Assembly (NCBI RefSeq): GCF_025465935.1 | Contig: NZ_JANLNV010000010.1 | Location: 1-64,000 of the forward strand | Reading direction: 5' to 3' | Source: Pseudomonas sp. 7P_10.2_Bac1 | GTDB taxonomy: Bacteria; Pseudomonadota; Gammaproteobacteria; Pseudomonadales; Pseudomonadaceae | DNA length: 64,000 nucleotides | The notes under the pieces: generated by a model | Seen by the model: the letters and a program-made list of their open reading frames with translations, nothing else | Database searches by the model: none | What the model was told of the DNA's origin: nothing | Program-made: the position numbers and the translations under genes | In this document: positions 7,855-17,428 of the stretch, piece by piece | Layout of the letters: every line of letters begins with the position of its first letter | Position numbering within the stretch: position 1 is the stretch's first letter

Positions 7855-9210
7855 ATGACCACTCGTACTCGTATCCTCACCGGTATCACCACCACCGGCA
7901 CACCGCATCTGGGCAACTATGCCGGTGCTATCCGCCCGGCAATCCTTGCCAGCCGTGACAGTAATGCCGACTCGTTTTACTTTTTGGCCGACTACCACGC
8001 CTTGATCAAATGTGATGACCCGCAGCGCATTCAGCGTTCGCGCCAGGAAATCGCAGCAACCTGGCTGGCGGGTGGTCTGGATGTTGAGCGAGTGACGTTT
8101 TATCGCCAATCCGACATCCCGGAAATCCCGCAATTGGCCTGGTTTCTGACCTGTGTAGCGGCCAAGGGGCTGTTGAACCGGGCGCATGCGTACAAGGCCT
8201 CGGTGGACAAGAACCTGGAAAACGGTGAAGACCCGGATGCAGGCATCACCATGGGCCTGTACAGCTACCCGGTGTTGATGGCCGCGGACATCTTGATGTT
8301 CAACGCGCACAAGGTGCCGGTGGGTCGTGACCAGATCCAGCATGTTGAAATGGCCCGAGATATCGGCCAGCGCTTTAACCACTTGTTCGGCAATGGCAAA
8401 GAGTTCTTCGCCATGCCTGAAGCATTGATTGAAGAAAGCGTGGCGACCTTGCCTGGCCTTGACGGTCGCAAGATGTCAAAGAGCTACGACAACACCATTC
8501 CGTTGTTCACCAGCGCCAAAGACATGAAAAGCGCGATTTCGCGGATCGTGACCGACTCCCGTGCACCGGGCGAAGCCAAAGATCCGGACAACTCGCACTT
8601 GTTCACCTTGTATCAGGCATTCTCGACGCCTGAGCAGTCGGCTGAGTTCCGCAGCGAATTGTTGCAGGGCTTGGGCTGGGGTGAGGCTAAAGACCGCCTG
8701 TTCAAGCTGCTGGACGCTGAGTTGGGCGAGGCACGCGAGCGCTATCACGACCTGATGTCGCGCCCTGCAGACATGGAAGACATTCTTCAAGCCGGCGCAC
8801 AAAAAGCCCGTGCTATCGCGACGCCGTTTTTGGGTGAGTTGCGTGAAGCGGTGGGCCTGCGTTCGTTTGAGAGCGCTGCACAAAGCTCGGCGGCAACCAA
8901 AAAGAAAGCCGCCAAGGGCCCGCGCTTTGTGAGCTTCCGTGATGAAGACGGCAGCTTCCGTTTCCGTCTGTTGAGCGCAGATGGCGAGCAATTGTTGCTG
9001 TCACGCAGCTTCGCCGATGGCAAAGCGGCAGGTCAGGTGACCAAGCAATTGCAAGCGGGTGAGGCGCTGGATGTACGCGCTGACGGTTTAAGTTTCAGCG
9101 TTTGGCTTGACGGTGCGAGTGTTGCCGACAGCCCGGCATTTGCCGATAACGCAGCACGTGATGCGGCAATCGAAGCGCTGCGCTTGGCCTTGGTGCCTGC
9201 GCAAGACTGA
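7855..9210 (+). CDS. trpS: Tryptophanyl-tRNA synthetase, long form with C-terminal extension
   Basis: 451 aa. Class I synthetase: the HIGH-equivalent TPHLGNY lies near residue 18 and KMSKS in [10 protein letters not shown] near 205-210. It charges tRNA-Trp in the cytoplasm. It is about 110 residues longer than the common 330-340 aa bacterial enzyme. The extra C-terminus (from about residue 350: [20 protein letters not shown], then [13 protein letters not shown]) resembles a YegP/DUF1508-type beta-hairpin domain. Such long TrpS proteins are known in pseudomonads. A terminator follows. Confidence 0.95.
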   Translation: MTTRTRILTGITTTGTPHLGNYAGAIRPAILASRDSNADSFYFLADYHALIKCDDPQRIQRSRQEIAATWLAGGLDVERVTFYRQSDIPEIPQLAWFLTCVAAKGLLNRAHAYKASVDKNLENGEDPDAGITMGLYSYPVLMAADILMFNAHKVPVGRDQIQHVEMARDIGQRFNHLFGNGKEFFAMPEALIEESVATLPGLDGRKMSKSYDNTIPLFTSAKDMKSAISRIVTDSRAPGEAKDPDNSHLFTLYQAFSTPEQSAEFRSELLQGLGWGEAKDRLFKLLDAELGEARERYHDLMSRPADMEDILQAGAQKARAIATPFLGELREAVGLRSFESAAQSSAATKKKAAKGPRFVSFRDEDGSFRFRLLSADGEQLLLSRSFADGKAAGQVTKQLQAGEALDVRADGLSFSVWLDGASVADSPAFADNAARDAAIEALRLALVPAQD

Positions 9211-9251
9211 CAAACTGCGACGTTTCGTCCCAGGTTTGATTGCCATTCCCC

Positions 9252-9282
9252 CGGGCCGTCGCTAAAGTGTCGGCCCGTTTTT
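9252..9282 (+). terminator. Intrinsic terminator after trpS
   Basis: Stem CGGGCCG / CGGCCCG with a 12-base loop, followed by TTTTT. Confidence 0.75.
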
Positions 9283-9301
9283 GTTGCCCAGCTAGCGAAT
9301 T

Positions 9302-10396
9302 ATGACGCCTCTAGAACGATATCAAGCTGATCTGAAACGCCCGGACTTCTTCCACGATGCCGCGCAGGAAAACGCTGTGCGTCACCTGCAGCGTCTCTAT
9401 GACGACTTGGTCGCGTCTTCGCAGAGCAAGCCTGGCCTGCTGGGCAAACTGTTCGGCAAAAAAGAGCCTGCGCTGGTCAAAGGCCTGTATTTCTGGGGCG
9501 GTGTAGGTCGCGGCAAGACGTACCTGGTTGACACCTTCTTTGACGCTTTGCCGTTCAAAGAGAAGGTACGTACCCACTTCCACCGCTTCATGAAGCGTGT
9601 GCACGAAGAAATGCGCACCCTCAATGGTGAGAAGAACCCGCTGACCATTATCGCCAAGCGCTTTGCTGATGAAGCACGAGTGATCTGTTTCGACGAATTC
9701 TTTGTGTCGGACATTACCGACGCGATGATTCTCGGCACCTTGATGGAAGAGCTGTTCAAGAACGGCGTGACCCTGGTGGCGACCTCCAACATCGTGCCTG
9801 ACGGTCTGTACAAAGATGGTCTGCAGCGTGCCCGTTTCTTGCCAGCCATTGCGCTGATCAAGCAGAACACCGAGATCGTCAACGTCGACAGCGGCGTGGA
9901 TTACCGTTTGCGCCACCTGGAGCAAGCCGAGCTTTACCACTTCCCGCTCAATGAAGCTTCTGAAGCCTGCCTGCGCGAAAGCTTCAAGGCGCTGACACAC
10001 AACTCGACCCGCACGGTTGAAAACGATGATCTGATCATCGAGAACCGGACGATTCGTGCATTGCGCACCTGCGATGATGTGGCCTGGTTTGATTTTCGCG
10101 AGCTGTGTGACGGCCCGCGCAGCCAGAACGACTACATCGAACTGGGCAAGATCTTCAACGCTGTGATCCTCAGCGGTGTTGAGCAAATGGAAGTTAAAAC
10201 CGACGACATCGCCCGTCGTTTCATCAACATGGTCGACGAGTTCTACGACCGTGGTGTCAAGTTGATCATCTCGGCCGAGGTCGAACTCAAGGACCTCTAT
10301 ACCGGTGGTCGTTTGAGCTTCGAGTTCCAGCGTACGCTGAGCCGCCTGCTCGAGATGCAATCCCACGAATACCTGACTCGGGCGCATAAGCCCTAA
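9302..10396 (+). CDS. zapE: Cell division protein ZapE (AFG1-like ATPase)
   Basis: 364 aa. Walker A GGVGRGKTYLVD lies near residues 65-76 and Walker B ICFDEFFVSD near 128-137. The full length matches the AFG1/ZapE family of AAA-type ATPases lacking a protease domain. In E. coli, ZapE interacts with FtsZ and acts at constriction, particularly under stress or low oxygen. The start ATG lies in an A/T-rich leader 19 bp past the trpS terminator, so it has its own promoter or depends on read-through. A palindromic repeat follows the stop. Confidence 0.93.
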   Translation: MTPLERYQADLKRPDFFHDAAQENAVRHLQRLYDDLVASSQSKPGLLGKLFGKKEPALVKGLYFWGGVGRGKTYLVDTFFDALPFKEKVRTHFHRFMKRVHEEMRTLNGEKNPLTIIAKRFADEARVICFDEFFVSDITDAMILGTLMEELFKNGVTLVATSNIVPDGLYKDGLQRARFLPAIALIKQNTEIVNVDSGVDYRLRHLEQAELYHFPLNEASEACLRESFKALTHNSTRTVENDDLIIENRTIRALRTCDDVAWFDFRELCDGPRSQNDYIELGKIFNAVILSGVEQMEVKTDDIARRFINMVDEFYDRGVKLIISAEVELKDLYTGGRLSFEFQRTLSRLLEMQSHEYLTRAHKP

Positions 10397-10414
10397 GTGA
10401 TTGCCTGGCTCTGG

Positions 10415-10459
10415 GCTTGGCTCGCGATCTTTCAATAATCATAAGATCGCGAGCCAAGC
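10415..10459. repeat. REP-like palindromic intergenic repeat, copy 1
   Basis: A 17-base arm GCTTGGCTCGCGATCTT pairs perfectly with its complement across an 11-base loop. The core TCGCGATC..GATCGCGA and the flanking AGCTTG are shared with the copies near 11570, 17895 and 41234. It lies between the convergent ends of zapE and the GlxA-type regulator and may also act as a terminator. Confidence 0.8.
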
Positions 10460-10477
10460 TCCTAAAAGGGCGGGAGA

Positions 10478-11473
10478 TCAGGCGGCTTGCTGGAACTGTT
10501 GCCGGTATTGATTGGGTGACAGTTCGGTGTGCTGGCGAAACAGCCTTGCAAAGAAGCTGGCGTCGTCGTAGCCCACGTCGTAGCTGATGGTCTTGATGCT
10601 TTTACGGGTGGCAGACAGCAGGCCCTTGGCGGTTTCTATGCGCAAGCGCTGCAGATAGTGCAGCGGCTTGTCGCCGGTGGCGATCTGGAAGCGACGCATG
10701 AAATTGCGGATGCTCATACCGTGTTCGCGGGCCACATCTTCAAAGCGGAACTTGTCGGCAAAGTGCTCTTCGAGCCAGTGCTGGATCTGCAAGATAATCA
10801 CGTCTTGATGCAGCTTTTGCCCGCCGAAGCCAATGCGCCCCGGTGAGTAATTGCGCTGCACCTCATACAAAATGTCGCGGGCCACGGCCTGGGCGATGTT
10901 CGCGCCGCAGAAACGCTCAATCAGATAAATGTACAGGTCACACGCCGAAGTCGGGCCGCCAGCACAGTAGAGATTGTCGGCGTCGGTGAGGTGTTTGTCC
11001 TGATTGAGGTTCACCTGTGGGAAGCGTTCGGCGAAAGTGTTGAAAAATCGCCAATACGTTGTGGCTTCCTTGCCGTCGAGCAACCCGGCCTCTGCCAGCC
11101 AGAACACGCCGGTCGCTGCCGCGCACAACACAGCCCCTCGCGCATGTTGCTCGCGCAACCATGGCATTACCTGCGGGTAACGCTCGCAGAGGGTGTCAAA
11201 GTCACCCCAGAAGGCGGGGAGGATGATGATGTCTGCGTCATCGAGGCCGCCGTCCACTGGTAGCGTTACATTGCTGAAACTGCCCACAGGCTGGTTGTCG
11301 GGGCTGACAAGACGGGTTTCGAAGCTGGCATTGAAGCCTTGGCCCAATTGTTTGCCATGGCGCAGGCTGGCCAGGTGAAAAAAATCCTTGGCCTGCATCA
11401 GGGTCGAGGCGAACACCTGATCCGTGGCCAAAACGCTGACGCGCCGCAGGGGCGTGGAGAGTTGAGTAGACAT
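10478..11473 (-). CDS. GlxA-family transcriptional regulator (DJ-1/PfpI-like domain plus AraC DNA-binding domain)
   Basis: 331 aa from ATG 11473; upstream in-frame codons run into a repeat and are not coding. The N-terminal domain (about 10-190) has the class I amidotransferase/DJ-1 fold with the elbow AVLCAAATGVFWLAEAGLL, and lacks a clear full catalytic triad. The C-terminal 100 residues form two AraC helix-turn-helix motifs (FRFEDVAREHGMSIRNFMRR; KTISYDVGYDDASFFARLFR). Relatives include GbdR, CdhR and ArgR of Pseudomonas, which sense betaines, carnitine or arginine. No adjacent catabolic operon reveals the ligand here. Confidence 0.88.
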   Translation of the reverse strand: MSTQLSTPLRRVSVLATDQVFASTLMQAKDFFHLASLRHGKQLGQGFNASFETRLVSPDNQPVGSFSNVTLPVDGGLDDADIIILPAFWGDFDTLCERYPQVMPWLREQHARGAVLCAAATGVFWLAEAGLLDGKEATTYWRFFNTFAERFPQVNLNQDKHLTDADNLYCAGGPTSACDLYIYLIERFCGANIAQAVARDILYEVQRNYSPGRIGFGGQKLHQDVIILQIQHWLEEHFADKFRFEDVAREHGMSIRNFMRRFQIATGDKPLHYLQRLRIETAKGLLSATRKSIKTISYDVGYDDASFFARLFRQHTELSPNQYRQQFQQAA

Positions 11474-11569
11474 GATTCGATTATTCTTATAGGTGAAATT
11501 GGTCAACTTACGGCTGGATCGTCTTATGTTTTTTCCTGTGTGTCTAGGGGAAGAGGAGTGAAGCCGCTG

Positions 11570-11636
11570 TGTAGGGGTGAGCTTGCCTCGCGATCTTTTA
11601 AAGATCAAAAGATCGCGAGACAAGCTCGCTTGTACA
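11570..11636. repeat. REP-like palindromic intergenic repeat, copy 2
   Basis: Extended imperfect palindrome beginning TGTAGGGGTGAGCTTGCCTC and ending in its approximate complement ACAAGCTCGCTTGTACA, with the shared TCGCGATC/GATCGCGA core. It lies upstream of the GlxA-type regulator and downstream of tas. Confidence 0.8.
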
Positions 11637-11647
11637 GGGGGATTGGG

Positions 11648-12688
11648 TCACGGTGCCGGGTTTGGTTGCTCTTTATGAATGGCTTCAATGCCTTCGAGCA
11701 CTTCGTGCGACAGCTTCAGATCGGCGCTGGCGATGTTGCTTTTGAGTTGCTCCATTGTCGTGGCGCCAATGATGTTGCTGGTCACGAACGGTTGCTGGGT
11801 GACATAGGCCAGGGCCATTTGTGCCGGGTCCAGCCCGTGTTCGCGAGCCAGGGCGACGTAGCGCTCGCAGGCGGCAACCGATTGCGGATTGGAGTAACGC
11901 GCGAAACGGCTGTAGAGGCTCAGGCGGCCTTTTTCCGGGCGGGCGCCACCGCCGTATTTGCCGGTCAGCATGCCGAAGGCCAGAGGCGAGTAAGCCAGCA
12001 GCCCGCATTGTTCGCGAATGGCAATTTCCGCCAGGCCCACTTCAAAGCTGCGGTTAAGCAGGTTATAGGGGTTCTGGATCGACACAGCCCGCGGCCAGCC
12101 GCGGCTCTCGGCCAGTTGCAGGAACTTCATGGTCGCCCATGGGGTTTCGTTGGACAGGCCTATGTGGCGAATTTTGCCGGCCTTGACCTGCTCATCCAGG
12201 GCTTCGAGGGTGTCTTCCAGTGGGGTAAAGTCTTCATCGGCCTTGTGTGTGTAGCCCAGTTGGCCAAAAAAGTTGGTGCTGCGCTCGGGCCAGTGCAACT
12301 GGTACAGATCGATCCAGTCGGTTTGCAGGCGCTTGAGGCTGGCGTCCAGCGCTTGAACGATGTGGGTGCGGTTGTGTTTGAGGTTGCCATCACGGATGTA
12401 GTCGATGGTGTTGCCAGGGCCGGCAATTTTGCTGGCCAGTACCCAGTCGGCGCGATCGCCACGGGCTTTGAACCAATTGCCGATGTAGCGCTCGGTGGTG
12501 GCGTAGGTTTCGGCTTTGGGAGGGACCGGGTACATCTCGGCGGTGTCGAGGAAGTTGATGCCGGCGCTTTTCGCGTAAGCAATTTGCTCAAAGGCTTCGT
12601 CTTGGGTGTTCTGCTCACCCCAGGTCATGGTGCCGAGGGCAATGGCACTGACGTTGAGGTTGCTGCGGCCTAGCTGGCGGTAGTCCAT
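11648..12688 (-). CDS. tas: Aldo/keto reductase, Tas-like
   Basis: 346 aa from ATG 12688, with AAGGAG upstream. This is the same length as E. coli Tas. Features of the NADPH-dependent aldo/keto reductase barrel are visible: GTMTWGEQN near the N-terminus, catalytic Asp and Tyr in NFLDTAEMYPVPP, Lys in LASKIAGPGN, a DLYQLHWPER strand and the C-terminal cofactor segment. The physiological substrate is unknown. A 246-bp gap to the divergent rplM leader carries both promoters. Confidence 0.88.
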   Translation of the reverse strand: MDYRQLGRSNLNVSAIALGTMTWGEQNTQDEAFEQIAYAKSAGINFLDTAEMYPVPPKAETYATTERYIGNWFKARGDRADWVLASKIAGPGNTIDYIRDGNLKHNRTHIVQALDASLKRLQTDWIDLYQLHWPERSTNFFGQLGYTHKADEDFTPLEDTLEALDEQVKAGKIRHIGLSNETPWATMKFLQLAESRGWPRAVSIQNPYNLLNRSFEVGLAEIAIREQCGLLAYSPLAFGMLTGKYGGGARPEKGRLSLYSRFARYSNPQSVAACERYVALAREHGLDPAQMALAYVTQQPFVTSNIIGATTMEQLKSNIASADLKLSHEVLEGIEAIHKEQPNPAP

Positions 12689-12859
12689 CGGTGACTCCTT
12701 CGGGGAAAGAATCATAAAAGCAGGTTGTAATTTTTTGCGCAATCTGGATAATCGTCGACCTCTTTCTGCAGTGGAAGTGATGCCCCGCCTGCCGAAGAAT
12801 CTTGCCGTTGAACGGACGCGCTGACCCGAGCCCCCGATAGCGTCTGTATCCGGCTGCCT

Positions 12860-12888
12860 TTGACTTGTCAAAGTACGCACTATTCAGT
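12860..12888 (+). promoter_or_regulatory. Candidate promoter for rplM-rpsI
   Basis: TTGACT (12860-12865), a 17-bp spacer, then TTCAGT (12883-12888). The -35 is good and the -10 is weak. It leaves a leader of about 40 nt before rplM. Confidence 0.4.
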
Positions 12889-12934
12889 AAGATCCGCCGT
12901 CTAATTTACAGGGCGGCCCCTGAGGCTATAAAGA

Positions 12935-13363
12935 ATGAAAACTTTTACTGCTAAACCAGAAACAGTAAAGCGCGACTGGTTTGTCGTCGACGCTGCTGGT
13001 CAGACCCTGGGTCGTCTGGCCACCGAGATCGCAAGCCGTCTGCGTGGTAAGCACAAGCCTGAATACACTCCGCACGTTGACACCGGTGACTACATCGTTG
13101 TTATCAACGCTGAGCAGATTCGTGTCACTGGTGCTAAGACCTCTGACAAGATGTACTACTCTCACTCCGGTTTCCCGGGCGGGATTAAGTCGATCAACTT
13201 CGAAAAGCTGATCGTCAAAGCTCCTGAGCGCGTGATCGAGACCGCGGTTAAAGGCATGCTGCCTAAGAACCCGCTGGGTCGCGACATGTACCGTAAGCTG
13301 AAAGTCTATGCGGGCGCTGCTCACCCTCATACTGCTCAGCAGCCCCAAGAACTGAAGTTTTAA
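12935..13363 (+). CDS. rplM: 50S ribosomal protein L13
   Basis: 142 aa, the normal L13 length. It begins [20 protein letters not shown] and contains the conserved [13 protein letters not shown] and [20 protein letters not shown] blocks. It is an early-assembling 23S rRNA-binding protein of the large subunit and, with rpsI 14 bp downstream, forms the usual two-gene operon. Confidence 0.99.
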   Translation: MKTFTAKPETVKRDWFVVDAAGQTLGRLATEIASRLRGKHKPEYTPHVDTGDYIVVINAEQIRVTGAKTSDKMYYSHSGFPGGIKSINFEKLIVKAPERVIETAVKGMLPKNPLGRDMYRKLKVYAGAAHPHTAQQPQELKF

Positions 13364-13377
13364 CGGAATAGTTCATT

Positions 13378-13770
13378 ATGTCGGCGACTCAAAACTACGG
13401 CACTGGCCGTCGTAAGACTGCAACCGCACGCGTTTTCCTGCGTCCGGGCACTGGTAACATCTCTATCAACAACCGTTCCCTGGACAACTTCTTCGGCCGC
13501 GAAACTGCCCGCATGGTAGTTCGTCAGCCGCTGGAACTGACCGAGACTGTTGAGAAATTCGACATCTACGTTACCGTTATCGGTGGCGGTGTAAGTGGTC
13601 AAGCTGGCGCAATCCGCCACGGTATCACTCGCGCTCTGATGGACTACGACGAGACTCTGCGTAGCGCTCTGCGTAAAGCAGGTTACGTAACTCGCGATGC
13701 TCGTGAAGTTGAACGTAAGAAAGTCGGTCTGCGTAAAGCGCGTAAGCGTCCGCAGTACTCGAAGCGTTAA
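13378..13770 (+). CDS. rpsI: 30S ribosomal protein S9
   Basis: 130 aa. It starts with [18 protein letters not shown] and ends [14 protein letters not shown], the basic tail that reaches the P site of the small subunit. It is complete and co-transcribed with rplM, ending just before a strong terminator. Confidence 0.99.
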   Translation: MSATQNYGTGRRKTATARVFLRPGTGNISINNRSLDNFFGRETARMVVRQPLELTETVEKFDIYVTVIGGGVSGQAGAIRHGITRALMDYDETLRSALRKAGYVTRDAREVERKKVGLRKARKRPQYSKR

Positions 13771-13785
13771 TTCGCAGCTTCGTTC

Positions 13786-13825
13786 AAAAAAAGCCCAGCC
13801 TCCTCACGGAGCTGGGCTTTTTTTA
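13786..13825 (+). terminator. Intrinsic terminator of the rplM-rpsI operon
   Basis: AAGCCCAGC stem with GCTGGGCTT, loop CTCCTCACGGA, followed by a run of T. The A-run on the other side may allow bidirectional use. Confidence 0.9.
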
Positions 13826-14026
13826 TGGCTCCACAAAAGTCTGTGTGACAACGTGCCACATCCGCCGAATCCTTGTGCTGCAAGGGCTGCAGCCGGCTCC
13901 TCCCGGTAATTACCTTGTTTTAGTAGGGTCTTTTCATTACCATTCGGCAAAATTTTTATAAAGATTAGTTTGCTACTTACTAGATGCCTGTTTTAACAGG
14001 TCGCAAAGCTGATGGGAGAGGACGGA

Positions 14027-14620
14027 ATGAGCAAAGTCGACGTTAATGTCGGTCGGCGTCGTTTCCTCGTGGCAGCCACATCCGTGGTGGGAGCTGCAGG
14101 GGCGGTAGGGGCGGCGGTCCCGTTCGTGGGGTCGTGGTTCCCCAGTGCCAAGGCCAAGGCGGCTGGCGCGCCGGTGAAGGTCAATATTGCCAAGGTCGAG
14201 CCGGGCCAGCAGATGGTTGCAGAGTGGCGGGGGCAGCCGGTGTTCATTGTCCGTCGCACTGAGGAAATCCTGGCCAACCTGAAGAAAATTGATGATCGGC
14301 TCGCTGATCCGGACTCCCAGCAATCAGATCAACCGACCTACGTAAACCCTGAGTTACGCTCGATCAAGCCCGAAATCCTGCTGGTGATCGGCATCTGTAC
14401 TCACTTGGGCTGCTCACCTACTTTCCGTCCTGAAGTGGCCCCTGCCGACCTTGGCAAGGACTGGGTCGGGGGGTATTTCTGCCCCTGTCATGGTTCGCAC
14501 TATGATTTGGCGGGGCGTGTCTATAAGGCCCAGCCAGCCCCGTTAAATCTGCCTGTACCGCCTTACTACTATGAGTCGGACAACATTATTGTCGTTGGCC
14601 TGGATAGGGAGACTGCGTAA
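14027..14620 (+). CDS. petA: Ubiquinol-cytochrome c reductase iron-sulfur (Rieske) subunit
   Basis: 197 aa. The start at 14027 fits the GAGAGGACGGA ribosome site; the ATG at 14012 is less likely. A Tat-type N-terminus (VGRRRFLVAAT) leads into a membrane anchor (about 15-40). The 2Fe-2S cluster ligands are in CTHLGCSP and CPCHGSHYD. The protein carries electrons from ubiquinol to cytochrome c1 on the periplasmic side of the bc1 complex. First gene of petABC; its TAA overlaps the petB ATG by one base. Confidence 0.97.
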   Translation: MSKVDVNVGRRRFLVAATSVVGAAGAVGAAVPFVGSWFPSAKAKAAGAPVKVNIAKVEPGQQMVAEWRGQPVFIVRRTEEILANLKKIDDRLADPDSQQSDQPTYVNPELRSIKPEILLVIGICTHLGCSPTFRPEVAPADLGKDWVGGYFCPCHGSHYDLAGRVYKAQPAPLNLPVPPYYYESDNIIVVGLDRETA

Positions 14621-15831
14621 TGAGCAAGTTCATGGATTGGATTGATGCTCGCTTCCCGGCCACCAAAATGTGGGAAGACCACCTCAGCAAGTATTACGCG
14701 CCAAAGAACTTCAACTTCCTGTATTTCTTTGGTTCTCTCGCTCTCGTGGTGCTGGTCAACCAGATCGTCACGGGCGTGTGGCTGACCATGAGTTACACGC
14801 CGACGGCAGAGGACGCATTTGCCTCGGTCGAATACATCATGCGTGATGTCGAATACGGTTCGATTCTGCGCCTGCTGCACTCCACGGGCGCGTCTGCGTT
14901 CTTTATCGTGGTGTATCTGCATATGTTCCGTGGCTTGCTCTACGGCTCTTATCAGAAGCCGCGCGAGCTGGTGTGGTTGTTTGGCATGATGATTTACCTG
15001 GCCCTGATGGCAGAGGCGTTCATGGGCTATCTGTTGCCTTGGGGGCAGATGTCCTACTGGGGCGCGCAGGTGATTATCTCGCTGTTCGGCGCGATCCCGG
15101 TGATCGGCAACGACCTGACGCAATGGATTCGCGGTGACTACCTGATTTCCGGGATCACCCTGAACCGCTTTTTCGCGTTGCACGTTGTCGCGTTGCCCAT
15201 CGTGATCTTGGGCTTGGTGGTGCTGCACATCCTGGCCCTGCACGAAGTCGGCTCGAACAACCCTGACGGGATCGATATCAAGAAGTACAAGGACGAAAAC
15301 GGCATCCCGCTGGACGGCATTCCATTCCACCCGTACTACACCGTGAAAGACATTGTCGGCGTAGTGGTGTTCTTGTTTATCTTCTGTTCGATTGTGTTCT
15401 TCTTCCCCGAAATGGGGGGTTACTTCCTCGAAAAGCCTAACTTCGAGCAAGCCAACGCCTTCAAGACCCCGGAGCATATTGCCCCCGTCTGGTACTTCAC
15501 GCCGTTCTACGCGATCTTGCGGGCGATCCCCGACAAGCTCATGGGCGTGATCGCCATGGGCGCTGCGATTGCAGTGCTGTTTGTATTGCCTTGGCTGGAC
15601 CGCAGTCCGGTGAAATCCATGCGCTACAAAGGCTGGATGAGCAAGGTCTGGTTGTGGGTGTTCTGTGTATCGTTCGTGACCCTGGGCGTGCTGGGTGTCT
15701 TGTCGCCTACGCCTGAGCGTACGTTGCTGTCGCAGGTGTGTACGTTCCTGTACTTCGCCTACTTCATTCTGATGCCGTTCTACACCCGGCTCGAGAAGAC
15801 CAAACCGGTTCCGGAAAGGGTGACAGGCTGA
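14620..15831 (+). CDS. petB: Ubiquinol-cytochrome c reductase cytochrome b subunit
   Basis: 403 aa integral membrane protein with about eight helices. Heme-ligand histidines lie in the RLLHSTGASAFFIVVYLHMF and ALHVVALPIVILGLVVLH segments, and the Qo-site PEWY-like motif appears as APVWYFTPFYA (PVWY). It carries the b hemes and both quinone sites of complex III. Its TGA overlaps the petC ATG by one base. Confidence 0.97.
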   Translation: MSKFMDWIDARFPATKMWEDHLSKYYAPKNFNFLYFFGSLALVVLVNQIVTGVWLTMSYTPTAEDAFASVEYIMRDVEYGSILRLLHSTGASAFFIVVYLHMFRGLLYGSYQKPRELVWLFGMMIYLALMAEAFMGYLLPWGQMSYWGAQVIISLFGAIPVIGNDLTQWIRGDYLISGITLNRFFALHVVALPIVILGLVVLHILALHEVGSNNPDGIDIKKYKDENGIPLDGIPFHPYYTVKDIVGVVVFLFIFCSIVFFFPEMGGYFLEKPNFEQANAFKTPEHIAPVWYFTPFYAILRAIPDKLMGVIAMGAAIAVLFVLPWLDRSPVKSMRYKGWMSKVWLWVFCVSFVTLGVLGVLSPTPERTLLSQVCTFLYFAYFILMPFYTRLEKTKPVPERVTG

Positions 15832-16610
15832 TGAAAAAGTTATTTGCCGTAGTAATGCTCGCAATGATGCCCGTGCTGTCTTTTGCCTCCGAGCAGGGCG
15901 TCCAGCTGGACAAGGTTGATATCGACGTCTCAGACAAGGCGGCACTGCAAGATGGTGCGCGTACTTTTGCCAACTATTGCATGGGTTGCCACAGCGCCAA
16001 GTTTCAGCGCTACGAGCGGGTGGCAGACGATTTGGGAATTCCTCATGACGTCATGCTCAACAATCTGGTGTTCACAGGTGCCAAGATTGGCGATCACATG
16101 AACATCGGTATGCAGCCTGAAGACGCCAAAGCGTGGTTTGGTGCGGCGCCGCCCGACTTGACTCTGGTGGCTCGCGTGCGGGGTACAGACTGGCTCTACA
16201 GCTACCTGCGTTCGTTCTATGAAGACCCGTCGCGCCCTTGGGGTGTGAACAATACCGTCTTCCCTAACGTGGGCATGCCGAACGTTCTTGCGCCACTGCA
16301 AGGGCGTCAAGTTATCGGTTGCAAGCAAGTACAGATCGTCGAAGACGGCAAGAAGCAGTATGATCCGCTCACCGGCACGCCTTTGACACATGAAGCGTGC
16401 GACCAGCTGACAGTGTTGCCCAAGACCGGCGCACTGACTGAAGAGCAGTTCGACGAGAAGATCCAGAACCTTGTGACCTTCCTGGCTTATTCGGCCAACC
16501 CGGTGAAGCTGGAACATCAGCGCATCGGGACTTACGTGCTGCTCTATCTGGCCTTCTTCTTTGTCTTCGCGTATCTGCTCAAGCGCGAATACTGGAAGGA
16601 TGTGCACTGA
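15831..16610 (+). CDS. petC: Ubiquinol-cytochrome c reductase cytochrome c1 subunit
   Basis: 259 aa from ATG 15831. Sec signal peptide (MKKLFAVVMLAMMPVLSFAS), heme-attachment motif CMGCH near residues 51-55, an axial Met in the NVGMPNV region and a C-terminal membrane anchor (TYVLLYLAFFFVFAYLL) ending in a short cytoplasmic tail. It passes electrons to soluble cytochrome c or cbb3 oxidases. Last gene of petABC. Confidence 0.97.
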   Translation: MKKLFAVVMLAMMPVLSFASEQGVQLDKVDIDVSDKAALQDGARTFANYCMGCHSAKFQRYERVADDLGIPHDVMLNNLVFTGAKIGDHMNIGMQPEDAKAWFGAAPPDLTLVARVRGTDWLYSYLRSFYEDPSRPWGVNNTVFPNVGMPNVLAPLQGRQVIGCKQVQIVEDGKKQYDPLTGTPLTHEACDQLTVLPKTGALTEEQFDEKIQNLVTFLAYSANPVKLEHQRIGTYVLLYLAFFFVFAYLLKREYWKDVH

Positions 16611-16793
16611 TACCATTACATGCATTGCTGTTAATCGTGCGCGCCCAAGGGTGTCTCTAAAAGGTAACAGTGCAGGACTCGGCGAAGGTGTGGTCTATAA
16701 GGCCTGCCTTCGCGGTTCTGCTGTTATGGGAGGCATTCTTGGGCGCGTTCGTTTTTCCGCTCCTGATAATTTCAACAAGCGAGGAGGACCGCC

Positions 16794-17411
16794 ATGGGCG
16801 TGACCAATCGGTTGGCCTGTTACTCCGACCCCGCCGACCACTATTCCCACCGAGTACGCATTGTGCTCGCCGAGAAAGGTGTCAGCGCCGAGATCATCAG
16901 TGTGGTGGCGGGTCGTCATCCGCCAAAACTGATCGAAGTGAACCCGTACGGCAGCCTGCCAACCCTGGTCGATCGTGACCTGGCGTTGTGGGAGTCGACG
17001 GTGGTGATGGAGTATCTGGATGAGCGTTATCCGCATCCGCCGCTGTTACCGGTGTATCCGGTAGCGCGGGCCAACAGCCGTCTGCTGATGCACCGGATCC
17101 AGCGTGACTGGTGCAATCTGGTCGACCTGATCCTTGATTCGCGTACCAAGGAGCCTGCTCGCGTGCAGGCGCGTAAGGAGTTGCGCGAGAGTCTGACGGG
17201 TGTCTCGGCATTGTTTGCAGACAAACCTTTTTTTCTGAGTGATGAGCAAAGTCTGGTCGACTGCTGTCTATTACCGATACTCTGGCGCCTGCCTGTTTTG
17301 GGTATTGAGTTGCCGCGGCCTGCCAAGCCGCTGCTTGACTATATGGAGCGCCAATTTGCGCGTGAGGCTTTCCAGGCAAGCTTGTCTGGTGTCGAACGCG
17401 ACATGCGCTAA
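16794..17411 (+). CDS. sspA: Stringent starvation protein A
   Basis: 205 aa glutathione-S-transferase-fold protein. AGGAGG precedes the ATG. The thioredoxin-like half begins [23 protein letters not shown] and the SspA hallmark PPHP-like stretch is present as [15 protein letters not shown]. It lacks GST activity in studied homologues and instead binds RNA polymerase and affects stationary-phase and virulence genes. It follows petABC as in many proteobacteria and is 17 bp from sspB. Confidence 0.96.
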   Translation: MGVTNRLACYSDPADHYSHRVRIVLAEKGVSAEIISVVAGRHPPKLIEVNPYGSLPTLVDRDLALWESTVVMEYLDERYPHPPLLPVYPVARANSRLLMHRIQRDWCNLVDLILDSRTKEPARVQARKELRESLTGVSALFADKPFFLSDEQSLVDCCLLPILWRLPVLGIELPRPAKPLLDYMERQFAREAFQASLSGVERDMR

Positions 17412-17428
17412 GGCTTTAGGAGCCCTTG

